Origin: CAJXVY01 sp965660355
GTDB taxonomy: Bacteria; Actinomycetota; Actinomycetes; Actinomycetales; Microbacteriaceae
NCBI GenBank assembly: GCA_965660355.1
Contig: CBFHZN010000002.1
Span: 1 to 64,000 of the forward strand
Direction of reading: 5' to 3'
DNA: 64,000 nucleotides
Positions 35,351 through 44,051 of the stretch are shown here, one piece after another; position 1 is the stretch's first letter, and each line of letters opens with the position of its first letter. The notes beneath the pieces are model-generated. The model had not been told where the DNA came from. It worked only from the letters and a program-made list of their open reading frames with translations, and ran no database searches. The translations under genes and the position numbers were made by a program.

Positions 35351-35927
35351 TGAAATTTTCCCAGTGTTTTGTGTTGGTTGCGACAGCTTCAACGAATTTC
35401 TTTGTCGAGAATGCGTACAGTCTGTAAAAATCAACAGCACTCAATTTCGAGACGGTTTTGAGTTTTCTGCAGGCTTTGGCTATGAGGGGGTGATGGCCAA
35501 AGCGCTCTCAAAATTCAAAGACAAACACCAATTTGGATACGGTCGCGTAATTGCCCAGCATCTTCAAGGGGTCTTTGAAATTGATTACAGCTTGCCGGTC
35601 TTGGTTCCTCCCTCGACAAAAAAGGCATTTCGCAAAAGAGGATTCGATCCAAGTTATGAAATCGCCAAACATGCGGGGCTGAATGTCAGCACAAAACTAA
35701 AAAGAGCCAAGCAAACTCTCGATCAGCAAAATCTTGATTTTCGGCAAAGGCAAAGAAATCAAGACAATGCTTTTCAATTGCTTAAGCCTGGAAAATACAT
35801 ATTGTTTGATGATGTTGTCACAACAGGGGCAACCATCAGAGAGATGATTAGAGCGGTTAGGGCTTCCGGCGGAGAGGTAGTCGGGGTGATAGCGCTTTGC
35901 TCCACGAGCGCAAAAGGTGCAAACTAG
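35343..35927 (+). CDS. ComF-family phosphoribosyltransferase-like protein
   Basis: 194 aa: N-terminal four-cysteine zinc ribbon (C10, C13, C21, C24) and a type I PRTase domain with the PRPP loop ILFDDVVTTGATI. ComF proteins aid DNA uptake and processing in competent bacteria; in actinobacteria the gene sits next to lpqB and hpf, as here, and its role is not established. GGAG is 11 bases before ATG, within a hairpin. Confidence 0.88.
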   Translation: MFSEIFPVFCVGCDSFNEFLCRECVQSVKINSTQFRDGFEFSAGFGYEGVMAKALSKFKDKHQFGYGRVIAQHLQGVFEIDYSLPVLVPPSTKKAFRKRGFDPSYEIAKHAGLNVSTKLKRAKQTLDQQNLDFRQRQRNQDNAFQLLKPGKYILFDDVVTTGATIREMIRAVRASGGEVVGVIALCSTSAKGAN

Positions 35928-35965
35928 GAATTACTGAATAGGTTGATTAGATAACTGGAGGCATC

Positions 35966-36583
35966 ATGGAACTGCGATACAGCACTAAAAATTTAGACAT
36001 ATCCGACAGGTTTCGCGAGTATGTGGAAGACCGTTCGGGAAAAGTCGAGCAGCTTGCCCACAAGCCCCAGGAACTTCATATAAAGATCACACGCTACGAA
36101 CACGACCGCAACGAAGGGCAGCGCGAACAAGTTGAGCTGACTGTTTACGAACCAGGTCACGTAGTGAGGGCGGAGGCCCGTTCAGAGGATAAGTTTGCAG
36201 CTTTCGATATCGCTTTTGGAAAGCTAACCGAAAGACTTAGAAGGTATGCGGATAAGCACAAAGACCACAGGGGAACTGGATTTCACAACAAAGGGGCCAG
36301 TGAGCTGAGTGCGAACAACTTTGCCGATATAGATGTTGTTCCGGTGGAGCGGGATGTTCTAGAGGCTGCAACTGGTGAGATTCCAATCATCAATGAACCA
36401 CAAAGCCCAATTGTTATCCGAGAGAAAAAATTCAAGGCTCATCCAATGACAGCTGAACAGGCTGTTGATCGGATGGAGTTGGTTGGACATGATTTTTACC
36501 TGTTTCATAACTCAGACACCGATAAAGTTAGCGTTGTCTATCGTCGTAAGGGTTGGAGCTACGGGGTAATTAGCCTGAAGTGA
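35966..36583 (+). CDS. hpf: Ribosome hibernation promoting factor (long form)
   Basis: 205 aa: N-terminal S30AE/YfiA domain (residues 1-105) that occupies the mRNA/tRNA channel of 30S, linker, and C-terminal dimerisation domain (residues 150-205, KAHPMTAEQAVDRMELVGHDFYLF) that drives 100S formation. GGAGG lies four bases before ATG. Order comF-hpf-secA is conserved in actinobacteria. Confidence 0.95.
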   Translation: MELRYSTKNLDISDRFREYVEDRSGKVEQLAHKPQELHIKITRYEHDRNEGQREQVELTVYEPGHVVRAEARSEDKFAAFDIAFGKLTERLRRYADKHKDHRGTGFHNKGASELSANNFADIDVVPVERDVLEAATGEIPIINEPQSPIVIREKKFKAHPMTAEQAVDRMELVGHDFYLFHNSDTDKVSVVYRRKGWSYGVISLK

Positions 36584-36620
36584 AACCAATAGACTGGAAC
36601 AACCAAATCAGGAGAACAAC

Positions 36621-39335
36621 TTGGCATCAGTCATAGAGAAGTTACTGCGCGCCGGCGAGGGTCGCATTCTCAAAAAGCTCAGTACGGTTTCAAAAAACGT
36701 AAACGCTCTAGAGGGCTATTTCGAAGACCTCAATGATGAGGAACTGCAACAAGAAACGGCGAATTTTCGCAAGCGTTATTCAGAGGGGGAGACCCTCGAT
36801 GATTTGATGCCGGAGGCTTTTGCCGCGGTCCGCGAGGCCAGCAAGAGAACCATTGGGCTTAGGCCATACGACGTTCAGGTGATGGGTGCAGCTGCACTGC
36901 ACATGGGGAATATCGCCGAAATGAAAACTGGTGAGGGTAAAACCCTGGTGGCGACCCTGCCAGCATATTTGAACGCTATCGCTGGACGTGGGGTTCACAT
37001 CGTTACCGTGAATGACTTTTTGGCGGGATATCAGTCGGATTTGATGGGGAGGGTGTTCCGTGCTCTTGGAATGACCACCGGTTGCTTGGTTTCTGGTCAA
37101 GAGCCGCAGGTGCGAAAAGATCAATATCTATCGGATATCACCTATGGTACGAATAACGAATTTGGTTTCGATTACCTGAGAGACAACATGGCGCTGGACA
37201 AGGCAAATCTTGTTCAAAGAGGTCATTTCTTTGCCATTGTTGATGAGGTGGACTCGATCCTGATTGACGAGGCGAGAACCCCGCTTATTATCTCTGGTCC
37301 AGCTCAAGGAGATGCAAACAGGTGGTTCGGGGTGTTTTCTAAGCTTGTGAAGCAGATGCAGGTGGATGAGGATTTTGAGGTTGACGAGAAAAAGAGAACA
37401 ATTGGAATCCTAGAACCCGGTATTGAAAAAGTTGAAGATTATCTGGGAATCGACAATCTTTACCAGTCTGAGAACACACCGCTAATTTCTTTTTTGAATA
37501 ATGCGATAAAAGCACAGGTGCTTTTCAAAAAAGACAAAGACTACGTTGTTGTCAACGACGAGGTGCAGATAGTTGATGAGCACACCGGAAGAATCCTGCC
37601 TGGAAGGCGCTATAACGAGGGCATGCACCAAGCTATCGAGGCCAAAGAGGGCGTTCCCATCAAGGCTGAGAACCAAACCTTAGCTTCAATTACCCTGCAG
37701 AACTACTTCCGTTTATACGACAAGCTTGCGGGTATGACCGGTACTGCAGAGACCGAAGCTGCGGAATTCATGTCCACTTATAAACTCGGCGTTGTTCCTA
37801 TTCCAACCAATAAGCCAATGGTTAGAAAAGATCAATCAGATTTGATTTATAAAAACGAGGAAATCAAATTCCAGATGGTTGTCGAGGATATCGTGGATAG
37901 AAACAAAGCTGGCCAACCAGTTTTGATTGGAACCACATCGGTTGAGAAAAGCGAATACCTTTCTTCGCTACTTTCAAAGCAGGGAATCAGACACGAGGTT
38001 CTAAACGCCAAAAATAACGCTTCTGAGGCCCAAATTGTTGCCCAGGCTGGTCGGCTGGGAGCAGTCACCGTTGCCACAAACATGGCGGGTCGTGGAACTG
38101 ACATCATGCTCGGTGGAAACGCTGAGTTTTTGGCAGTGGCTGAGGCGAAGGCAAAAGGACTTGACCCCAATGAAGACCCAGAGAGATACGAGGCGGAGTG
38201 GGATGCAATCTTCGAACGGGTCTCTGAGCAGGTAAATGCTGAGGGAGATAAAGTCCGCGAGGTTGGCGGTCTTTATGTGTTGGGTACGGAAAGACACGAA
38301 TCGCGAAGGATTGATAACCAGCTTCGGGGTCGTTCAGGTCGCCAGGGTGATCCCGGTGAGTCCCGCTTCTATCTCTCACTAACGGATGATTTGATGCGCC
38401 TATTCAACTCAGGTGCGGCTGCCTCGATTATGAACAGAGGTGGAATACCAGACGACCAGGCTATTGAGTCGGGTGTTGTTTCTCGCGCAATCGCTTCGGC
38501 TCAGTCTCAGGTAGAAGGCCGAAACGCAGAGATTCGTAAAAACATATTGAAATATGACGATGTCATGAATAATCAACGTTTGGCAATCTACGCCGACAGA
38601 AAAAGAATTCTGGAAGGCGATGATGTTCAAGAGACAATCATTGATTTTTTGGAGAGTTCTCTCAAAGTCATCGTTGAGGCCAAAATCCCATCGGGCAATG
38701 AGGATTGGGAATTAGAAAGCCTCTGGGAGGAACTGAAGAGAATCTACCCAATTGGTTTGGAAATTGATGAGGTGATGGCAGAGGCTGGTTCTCGTTCAAA
38801 GGTGACTAGAGAGTGGTTACTGGAGGAGATAACCAGTGATGCAAAACTTGCCTACCAAAAAAGAACTGATGAGTTGGGCGAGGAGATCATGCGCGATCTT
38901 GAACGCCGGGTAATACTCAGTGTTTTGGACCGGAAATGGCGCGATCACCTTTATGAGATGGATTACCTGAAGGAAGGTATTGGCCTTCGGTCAATGGCGC
39001 AGAGAGACCCTCTGGTGGAATATCAGCGTGAGGGTCACGCCATGTTTGTTGAAATGATGGCTGGAATCAGAGAAGACACTGTCTCCTCGATGTTCAGAGT
39101 CGAACTCAAAAAAGCTCCAGAACTAGACCAGCCCAAGCAGGGCGAGTTGACACTTAGTGCTCCAACAGAGGGTGGCGGAGTCAGAGTTCAACAAGGAGAC
39201 AAGGTTCAGGAAAGCAAAGCCAGTCCTCAACCCGCAAAATCTTCAAAGCCAGCCAACCTGAATCGTGCTCAAAGACGTGCGGCAGCAAAGAAACCACCTC
39301 AGACCGGACCTGGAAGCTCCTTCTTCAAGTCCTAA
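36621..39335 (+). CDS. secA: Preprotein translocase ATPase SecA
   Basis: 904 aa motor of the Sec pathway. Walker A is MKTGEGKTLVATLP, Walker B DEVDSILIDEARTPLIISG, then the preprotein cross-linking and scaffold domains. The C-terminus is basic and lacks the cysteine zinc motif, as in actinobacterial SecA1. TTG start with AGGAG upstream. Confidence 0.96.
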   Translation: MASVIEKLLRAGEGRILKKLSTVSKNVNALEGYFEDLNDEELQQETANFRKRYSEGETLDDLMPEAFAAVREASKRTIGLRPYDVQVMGAAALHMGNIAEMKTGEGKTLVATLPAYLNAIAGRGVHIVTVNDFLAGYQSDLMGRVFRALGMTTGCLVSGQEPQVRKDQYLSDITYGTNNEFGFDYLRDNMALDKANLVQRGHFFAIVDEVDSILIDEARTPLIISGPAQGDANRWFGVFSKLVKQMQVDEDFEVDEKKRTIGILEPGIEKVEDYLGIDNLYQSENTPLISFLNNAIKAQVLFKKDKDYVVVNDEVQIVDEHTGRILPGRRYNEGMHQAIEAKEGVPIKAENQTLASITLQNYFRLYDKLAGMTGTAETEAAEFMSTYKLGVVPIPTNKPMVRKDQSDLIYKNEEIKFQMVVEDIVDRNKAGQPVLIGTTSVEKSEYLSSLLSKQGIRHEVLNAKNNASEAQIVAQAGRLGAVTVATNMAGRGTDIMLGGNAEFLAVAEAKAKGLDPNEDPERYEAEWDAIFERVSEQVNAEGDKVREVGGLYVLGTERHESRRIDNQLRGRSGRQGDPGESRFYLSLTDDLMRLFNSGAAASIMNRGGIPDDQAIESGVVSRAIASAQSQVEGRNAEIRKNILKYDDVMNNQRLAIYADRKRILEGDDVQETIIDFLESSLKVIVEAKIPSGNEDWELESLWEELKRIYPIGLEIDEVMAEAGSRSKVTREWLLEEITSDAKLAYQKRTDELGEEIMRDLERRVILSVLDRKWRDHLYEMDYLKEGIGLRSMAQRDPLVEYQREGHAMFVEMMAGIREDTVSSMFRVELKKAPELDQPKQGELTLSAPTEGGGVRVQQGDKVQESKASPQPAKSSKPANLNRAQRRAAAKKPPQTGPGSSFFKS

Positions 39336-39691
39336 ATCAGTTCGATGTGAGTAACCCTCCAGCGGTCAAAGATGATGTCCATCCGCAGGCTGATGGCCCT
39401 AACAGTGTCCGGAGACTTGATCAAAATAACAGCCTCGATGCTGTTTTTCTTACTTGGGAAAATTTCCGCCTTGGAAACGTCAAAAAACTCGCGGTGGTTT
39501 GCCAGTCTGTTCTTTTTTCGGATTCTGTGTTGCAACGAGTGCTCGTTACAAACCTGCAGGTAGGTTTCTTCATTTAGCCACCGGGATAGCTGCTCGGGAC
39601 CCCGCATTCCCCCCAAGATGTCTATGTAGACTTGCCCTATTTGGGCAATGATTTGCTGTGCTCCTTTTCGCATTTCTGCTCTGTCTTTCAC
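39332..39691 (-). CDS. Rv3235-family conserved protein
   Basis: 119 aa, function unknown. The pattern GMRGPEQLSRWLNEETYLQV, followed by a beta strand region and a final FDRWRVTHIEL, matches small proteins encoded convergent to secA in many actinobacteria (Rv3235 family). GTG start at 39691 with a run of G (AAAGGGGGG) in Shine-Dalgarno position. Overlaps the secA 3' end by 4 nt. Confidence 0.72.
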   Translation of the reverse strand: MKDRAEMRKGAQQIIAQIGQVYIDILGGMRGPEQLSRWLNEETYLQVCNEHSLQHRIRKKNRLANHREFFDVSKAEIFPSKKNSIEAVILIKSPDTVRAISLRMDIIFDRWRVTHIELI

Positions 39692-39760
39692 TTGACCCCC
39701 CTTTCAATTAGGGACCTAAAAGCTAGCTAATGTCCTGTTATTAGCGCTAGTACCCCGTTT

Positions 39761-39806
39761 GGTGGTTGTGGATAACTCCACCTGAATGTCGGTGGTTGTG
39801 GATAAC
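39761..39806 (+). repeat. Two 16-bp direct repeats, each with a perfect DnaA box
   Basis: GGTGGTTGTGGATAAC occurs at 39761-39776 and again at 39791-39806, exactly 30 bp apart (about three helical turns). Each contains TGTGGATAA (39767-39775 and 39797-39805), the complement of the consensus DnaA box TTATCCACA. They lie in the intergenic region upstream of the SAF-domain gene. Binding by DnaA and transcriptional control are inferred. Confidence 0.75.
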
Positions 39807-39845
39807 ACGCAAATCGAATTCAGTAAATGTTGTTTCTTAGACGCC

Positions 39846-40439
39846 ATGCGATTGAAAAGGCTCAAGAATAAAATCACCCCACTCATGCTCATAGCCATTG
39901 GTTTGCTTCTAACCCTGGCAGTTGTATTGATAAGCCAGTTTTCAAGACCAGTTCCGGAGGTTTTGATTGCCAAGGAGGACTTAGCAGAGGGGACAAAACT
40001 CAGCATTAGGGATTTCCAAGCGGTGGGGATTGATTTGGGTCTAGCTCAAGAATCCTATGTCGCAATTGACGATTTTCCTTCTGGGAGTGTTTTAGCAAGA
40101 TCAATTTCTGGGGGCGAGGTGTTGGCCAAAGCCCAGATCACCGAGTTCGGGCCCGCTGGTTTTACGGTATTGAGGTTCAAGCCCGAGCTACCAATCGCAG
40201 AGAGCATGGAAATTGGGGATGCAGTTTCGGTTTGGGTTGTTCAAGGGGAGCAGTTTGAACAATTAGAACCAGCTCAGCAAATTAGCTTTGGAAGGTTGAT
40301 GGCCGTTGAAACAAGCGAGGGCCTATTTGCTGATGAGCAACCGTATGTCGAGATAACTATCCCTGAGCTCACACTTCCCGAAGTTTTGAAATCCATGGCG
40401 GCTAATGACAAAGTGTTCTTAGTAGAGCCGGGATTATGA
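39846..40439 (+). CDS. SAF-domain (CpaB-like) membrane-anchored protein
   Basis: 197 aa from ATG 39846: basic N-terminus, one membrane segment (residues 11-32) and an extracytoplasmic SAF/CpaB-type domain (VLIAKEDLAEGTKLSIRDFQAV, GSVLARSISGGEVL). In pilus systems CpaB is an assembly factor, but no pilin, secretin or pilus ATPase is present. The frame is open upstream to 39786 through the DnaA-box repeat; the ATG at 39846 gives a sensible protein. ATGA overlap with the MinD-like gene. Confidence 0.8.
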   Translation: MRLKRLKNKITPLMLIAIGLLLTLAVVLISQFSRPVPEVLIAKEDLAEGTKLSIRDFQAVGIDLGLAQESYVAIDDFPSGSVLARSISGGEVLAKAQITEFGPAGFTVLRFKPELPIAESMEIGDAVSVWVVQGEQFEQLEPAQQISFGRLMAVETSEGLFADEQPYVEITIPELTLPEVLKSMAANDKVFLVEPGL

Positions 40440-41221
40440 GAGCTAAAACTAAGCCCAAATTTGACCCCGAATCCAAAATCACCTGCTTTTGGGGGACCGG
40501 TGCAAGCGGTGCAACCACTTTTAGTCTGGAGTATTCGCGACAGCTAGCGGATGCAGGGAGAAAAACACTGCTGATTGATTTTGATCTGTTGGATCCCTCG
40601 CTGATGGTTTACTTCGCCATTGATAACTACCCCAGTGGGTTGCAGGCAGGTCTGCGACTTGCCTCTCAGGAGAGATTGGATGCAACCAACATTGACCAGC
40701 TCATGATTCAAAGTGAAGACATTGACAATTTGCAGATAATGGCTGGAATGCCAGCCTCTGGAAGGTTTCACTCAATCCAAGAGGGTTCAGTTGGTGCGAT
40801 GCTTGATTTGCTACGAGGTTGGTTTGATGAACTGGTCATTGATCTTGGCTGTGTTGTCTCAGAGGTCATAAATAAAGATCTTTATCTTCTGCAACAGCAG
40901 GTTTTAGAGAAAAGTGATTCAACCTTGGGAATCTTCAGAGCAGACCCCGATGGGCTAGCGAAGCTATTTTGGTTACCCATTGGTGGAAATCTAATCGCTA
41001 ATAATTATCGCCCGGGAAGTTTGGGGGCTGGTGGCAAAAAGGGGCTTAGGTCAGTAGTTGCTGAGATGACAGGCGAGTCACTGGTAGATGTGGTGGAGGA
41101 GGATGACCAATTGATACAGGCAATTGCTAAAGGGATACCGGTTGGGGCACTGTCCAAAAAAAGTTCGGTAAGCCTTGCAGTTCGTGGGCTGATTCAAAAC
41201 AGACTGGATTCAGCTGGATAG
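40436..41221 (+). CDS. MinD/CpaE-like protein with degenerate P-loop
   Basis: 261 aa of the ParA/MinD fold. The deviant Walker A of active members (KGGxGKTT) reads GTGASGATT: both the signature lysine and the P-loop lysine are missing. The later LLIDFDLLDPSL and ELVIDLG strands are kept. It may bind nucleotide weakly or act as a scaffold. It overlaps the SAF gene by 4 nt and precedes pdtaS by 9 nt, so these three are one operon. Confidence 0.8.
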   Translation: MRAKTKPKFDPESKITCFWGTGASGATTFSLEYSRQLADAGRKTLLIDFDLLDPSLMVYFAIDNYPSGLQAGLRLASQERLDATNIDQLMIQSEDIDNLQIMAGMPASGRFHSIQEGSVGAMLDLLRGWFDELVIDLGCVVSEVINKDLYLLQQQVLEKSDSTLGIFRADPDGLAKLFWLPIGGNLIANNYRPGSLGAGGKKGLRSVVAEMTGESLVDVVEEDDQLIQAIAKGIPVGALSKKSSVSLAVRGLIQNRLDSAG

Positions 41222-41230
41222 AATTCGAGG

Positions 41231-42664
41231 GTGACCAATTTCTGGCAAAAAACCTTAGTAGAAGAATCAAGCATTATCTGGCTTGAAGCACTGATGGCGG
41301 ATTGGCAGCTGATTGCTGATCTGGCATTTGCGGATTTGGTCATGTGGGTTCCCGCAAAAGATGGTTTTATAGCCGCCGGTCACGCAAGACCATCTTCCGC
41401 GGCAACCAGGTTTTATCGTGACATCACTGGAAACCTCCCACAAAGAAACTGGGAAATACAGATAGAGCATGCATGGAAAGAAAAAGTTATTTCAACCTCA
41501 ACTGGGAGTCGCGATTACGACAACCCTGATCAGCTAACAGCAATCCCCGTGATGACGCCTGAAAAAGATGTGGTGGGGATAATCACTCGTCACACCTCCA
41601 ATAGAGCTGGGTTTTATTCAAATAAGCTAGAAAAGGCCTATTTATCTTGCGCCAACGACCTATTGAACATGGTGAGCACCGGCGATTTTCCTAATAAAGA
41701 CGCTGGCACAGGACCCAGAAGGGGTGCCCCCAGAGCGAATGACGGTTTGATTCGAGTGGATCATGAGGGCAGAGTAAGTTTTGCAAGCCCCAATGCGCTG
41801 AGTGCCTTCAATAGAGCGGGGGTGGAAGGCGAACTGGAGGGCGAGATTCTCTCCGAACTGGCTGTCGCGGGGAACAGTTCCCTACTGCAAGTCGATGAGG
41901 GGCTACCAATGGTCCTGAGCGCCAAAGACAGCTGGAGAAGCGACCTCAGCACACTAAATGCAACTATCTCCATTCGTTCGATTCCACTGAGAAAAGAGGG
42001 AGAGCGGGTTGGCGGGCTGATCCTGGTTAGAGATGTTACCCAACTTAGAGATCGTGAGCGGGAGTTGATTACAAAGGATGTGACGATTCGCGAAATCCAC
42101 CATCGAGTGAAAAATAATCTGCAGACAGTTTCCAGCCTGTTAAAAATCCAAGCCAGGAAATCAGACAGCGAGGAGGTCAAAAACTCCTTGCAGCAGGCAC
42201 TTAGACGAGTGAATGCCATTGGCCTAGTTCACGAGGCACTGAGTGAGGTCAGCCAGCAGGATGTTGAGTTTGACAGTGTGTTCCAACAAATTCTTAGGTT
42301 GGTGGGGGAGCTGTTTGCAAGCTATCACGCAACTGTTGAGACAAATATCGAAGGCGAATTCGGCGTGATACCAAGTGAGCGTGCAACTCCATTGGCAATT
42401 GCCCTCACGGAGATTGTCTCCAATGCGGTTGAGCATGGGTTGAGAGATAGAAGCGGTGTGGTGACGGTCACCGTTGACAGAAACAGCAAAAAGCTAGACA
42501 TTGAAGTCACGGATGACGGCATTGGCATGCCCGAGGGTAAAGAAGGTTCGGGCTTGGGGACGCAGATTATTAGAAGTTTGGTCGAAGGCGAACTTCGAGG
42601 AAGCATCACCTGGACTGCCCCGATTAGAGGGGGCACCCGAGTGAAGTTGTCTATCCCCTGCTAA
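41231..42664 (+). CDS. pdtaS: Sensor histidine kinase PdtaS-like
   Basis: 477 aa, soluble. N-terminal GAF-like domain (residues 1-140), PAS-like domain (residues 165-275), then HisKA_2 (REIHHRVKNNLQTVSSLLKIQ; H290/H291) and HATPase (EIVSNAVEHG, DDGIGMP, GSGLGTQI). Matches mycobacterial PdtaS (Rv3220c), which signals to the RNA-binding antiterminator PdtaR. As in mycobacteria it is convergent with whiB1. Its linkage to SAF and MinD-like genes is less usual. Confidence 0.92.
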   Translation: MTNFWQKTLVEESSIIWLEALMADWQLIADLAFADLVMWVPAKDGFIAAGHARPSSAATRFYRDITGNLPQRNWEIQIEHAWKEKVISTSTGSRDYDNPDQLTAIPVMTPEKDVVGIITRHTSNRAGFYSNKLEKAYLSCANDLLNMVSTGDFPNKDAGTGPRRGAPRANDGLIRVDHEGRVSFASPNALSAFNRAGVEGELEGEILSELAVAGNSSLLQVDEGLPMVLSAKDSWRSDLSTLNATISIRSIPLRKEGERVGGLILVRDVTQLRDRERELITKDVTIREIHHRVKNNLQTVSSLLKIQARKSDSEEVKNSLQQALRRVNAIGLVHEALSEVSQQDVEFDSVFQQILRLVGELFASYHATVETNIEGEFGVIPSERATPLAIALTEIVSNAVEHGLRDRSGVVTVTVDRNSKKLDIEVTDDGIGMPEGKEGSGLGTQIIRSLVEGELRGSITWTAPIRGGTRVKLSIPC

Positions 42665-42672
42665 AAAGGTTC

Positions 42673-42927
42673 TTATCCAGCTCTTCTAGCTCGAGCATAT
42701 TTGCGCTTCAGCGAACGTCGCTCATCTTCACTCAGACCACCCCAAACACCCGTGTCCTGGTTCTCGCGGATTGCATATTCAAGGCACTGAGCCGCAACAT
42801 CGCATTGTCGACAGATTGATTTGGCCTGCTCGATTTGTTCCAGAGCGGGTCCGGTGTTGCCCACAGGGAAAAAGAGTTCTGGATCTTCATTGAGGCATCG
42901 AGCCTCATTCAGCCAAGACATGTCCAT
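42673..42927 (-). CDS. whiB1: WhiB1-like iron-sulfur regulator
   Basis: 84 aa from ATG 42927, the same length as mycobacterial WhiB1. Cluster cysteines C11, C39, C42 and C48, plus GVWGG and the basic tail ERRSLKRKYARAR. The frame is open further upstream (to 42981) but those residues are not WhiB-like. In mycobacteria this 4Fe-4S protein is nitric-oxide responsive and essential. Convergent with pdtaS, as in mycobacteria. Confidence 0.92.
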   Translation of the reverse strand: MDMSWLNEARCLNEDPELFFPVGNTGPALEQIEQAKSICRQCDVAAQCLEYAIRENQDTGVWGGLSEDERRSLKRKYARARRAG

Positions 42928-42987
42928 ATTTTTTGTTGTTCCTTGGTCGCCGTCGGTATTTGCCGACTTTGCCGTTTGCAAAGTAAC

Positions 42988-43003
42988 GTGGAAATATTTC
43001 CAC
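42988..43003. promoter_or_regulatory. 16-bp perfect palindrome between whiB1 and a membrane-protein gene
   Basis: GTGGAAATATTTCCAC is fully self-complementary and sits in the divergent gap, 61 nt upstream of whiB1 and 35 nt upstream of the ORF at 43039. An operator for either gene is plausible. Confidence 0.5.
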
Positions 43004-43038
43004 AGTCACACTCCGAAAGCAATAGGTAGAGAGAAATT

Positions 43039-43410
43039 ATGCGGTCAGCTCAATTAGTTGCACTTTTGATAATCATTGCTTTGCAAACATTCGGAGTCGG
43101 TGTTCTCACCGGTGGTTGGATTTTTCAATTCCTCAACAATGGAAGTGAGGACTTTGTAAGCGCGCTTGCTCTGCTCATAGTCTTCATTGCAACCGTTGGC
43201 TGGTTGGCTGCAACCGCCGTTGGAATTCTGAAAAAAAGCCGATGGGCCTTTTCCAGTGCTGTAGTGGCAGAAATTTTGGCTTCCATTTTGGGCCTAAATG
43301 CAATACCCGAAAATCCCCTAGTTGGTTGGATTCTTCTAGGGCCAGCAATAGTGGCTCTGGTGATTTTATTAAGTAGGGGACTGGGCAAAGAGATTGCCCA
43401 GAAGGACTAA
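43039..43410 (+). CDS. Small integral membrane protein, four helices
   Basis: 123 aa, no recognised family. Hydrophobic segments near residues 6-31, 40-62, 70-85 and 92-113 with a short basic C-terminus. AGAGAGAAATT precedes the ATG. It is divergent from whiB1 and its end overlaps the convergent peroxiredoxin by 4 nt. Possibly a membrane stress protein; nothing more can be said. Confidence 0.7.
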   Translation: MRSAQLVALLIIIALQTFGVGVLTGGWIFQFLNNGSEDFVSALALLIVFIATVGWLAATAVGILKKSRWAFSSAVVAEILASILGLNAIPENPLVGWILLGPAIVALVILLSRGLGKEIAQKD

Positions 43411-43892
43411 TCAGACAATAGTTCTAATAAGTACTCAACGTGACCGGTTGATTTAACCCCATACATCGCATGCAGGATTTTTCCTTCTGGGTCAATAATC
43501 ATCGTCGATCTCAGAACCCCCTTGTAGAGCCTGCCGAAGACGCTTTTATCCCCATAAGCTCCAAATTGACGGTGGACTGCGGTTGAGACATCACTGAGTA
43601 GATCAAATTTGAGTTCTAAGACCTCGTGGAAACCTTTGAGCCTTTCCACTTTGTCTGGGGATATGCCAACAATCTGATAACCCAATTCAGAAAATTTCTC
43701 ATAGTTCTCGTCAAAATCGCTGGCTTCTTTGGAGCAGCCAGGGGATGCAGCGGCAGGAAAAAAATAGAGAATGATTCCCTTGCCAAGAAAATCCTCTAAA
43801 GAGCGCATCATGCCGTCTTGATTGGGGATCACAAAATCTGGAGCCAGTGCTTCTGGCTCTAATCTTTCAGCGATTTTGGATTCGTTTCCCAT
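43407..43892 (-). CDS. Peroxiredoxin, Bcp/PrxQ family, 1-Cys form
   Basis: 161 aa. Thioredoxin fold with peroxidatic C53 in AAASPGCSKEASDF. The resolving cysteine of PrxQ (five residues on) is serine and there is no other cysteine, so it must be reduced by an external thiol. It is paralogous to the two-cysteine protein at 44498-44962. Expected to reduce hydroperoxides in the cytoplasm. Divergent from tRNA-Lys. Confidence 0.9.
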   Translation of the reverse strand: MGNESKIAERLEPEALAPDFVIPNQDGMMRSLEDFLGKGIILYFFPAAASPGCSKEASDFDENYEKFSELGYQIVGISPDKVERLKGFHEVLELKFDLLSDVSTAVHRQFGAYGDKSVFGRLYKGVLRSTMIIDPEGKILHAMYGVKSTGHVEYLLELLSD

Positions 43893-43975
43893 AGTTCAAC
43901 CATAATCAAATTTTTTTGCAAGGTTAGTTAGTTCGCCCTTAGCGTTAGTAGTGGATGCTAAGCTTTTACGCTGAT

Positions 43976-44048
43976 GCGCCTCTAGCTCAATCGGCAGAGC
44001 AACTGACTCTTAATCAGTGGGTTCCGGGTTCAAGTCCCGGGGGGCGTA
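43976..44048 (+). tRNA. tRNA-Lys (anticodon CTT)
   Basis: Full cloverleaf: acceptor GCGCCTC pairs with GGGGCGT (two G-U pairs), D arm GCTC/GAGC, anticodon stem ACTGA/TCAGT with loop CTCTTAA giving anticodon CTT at 44009-44011, variable loop, and T arm CCGGG-TTCAAGT-CCCGG. Discriminator A at 44048; CCA is not encoded. Confidence 0.96.
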
Positions 44049-44051
44049 CTG

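Noticed and set aside
39755..39810. DnaA-box pair as a replication origin
   Set aside because: Only two boxes, no dnaA, dnaN, rpmH or AT-rich unwinding region nearby.
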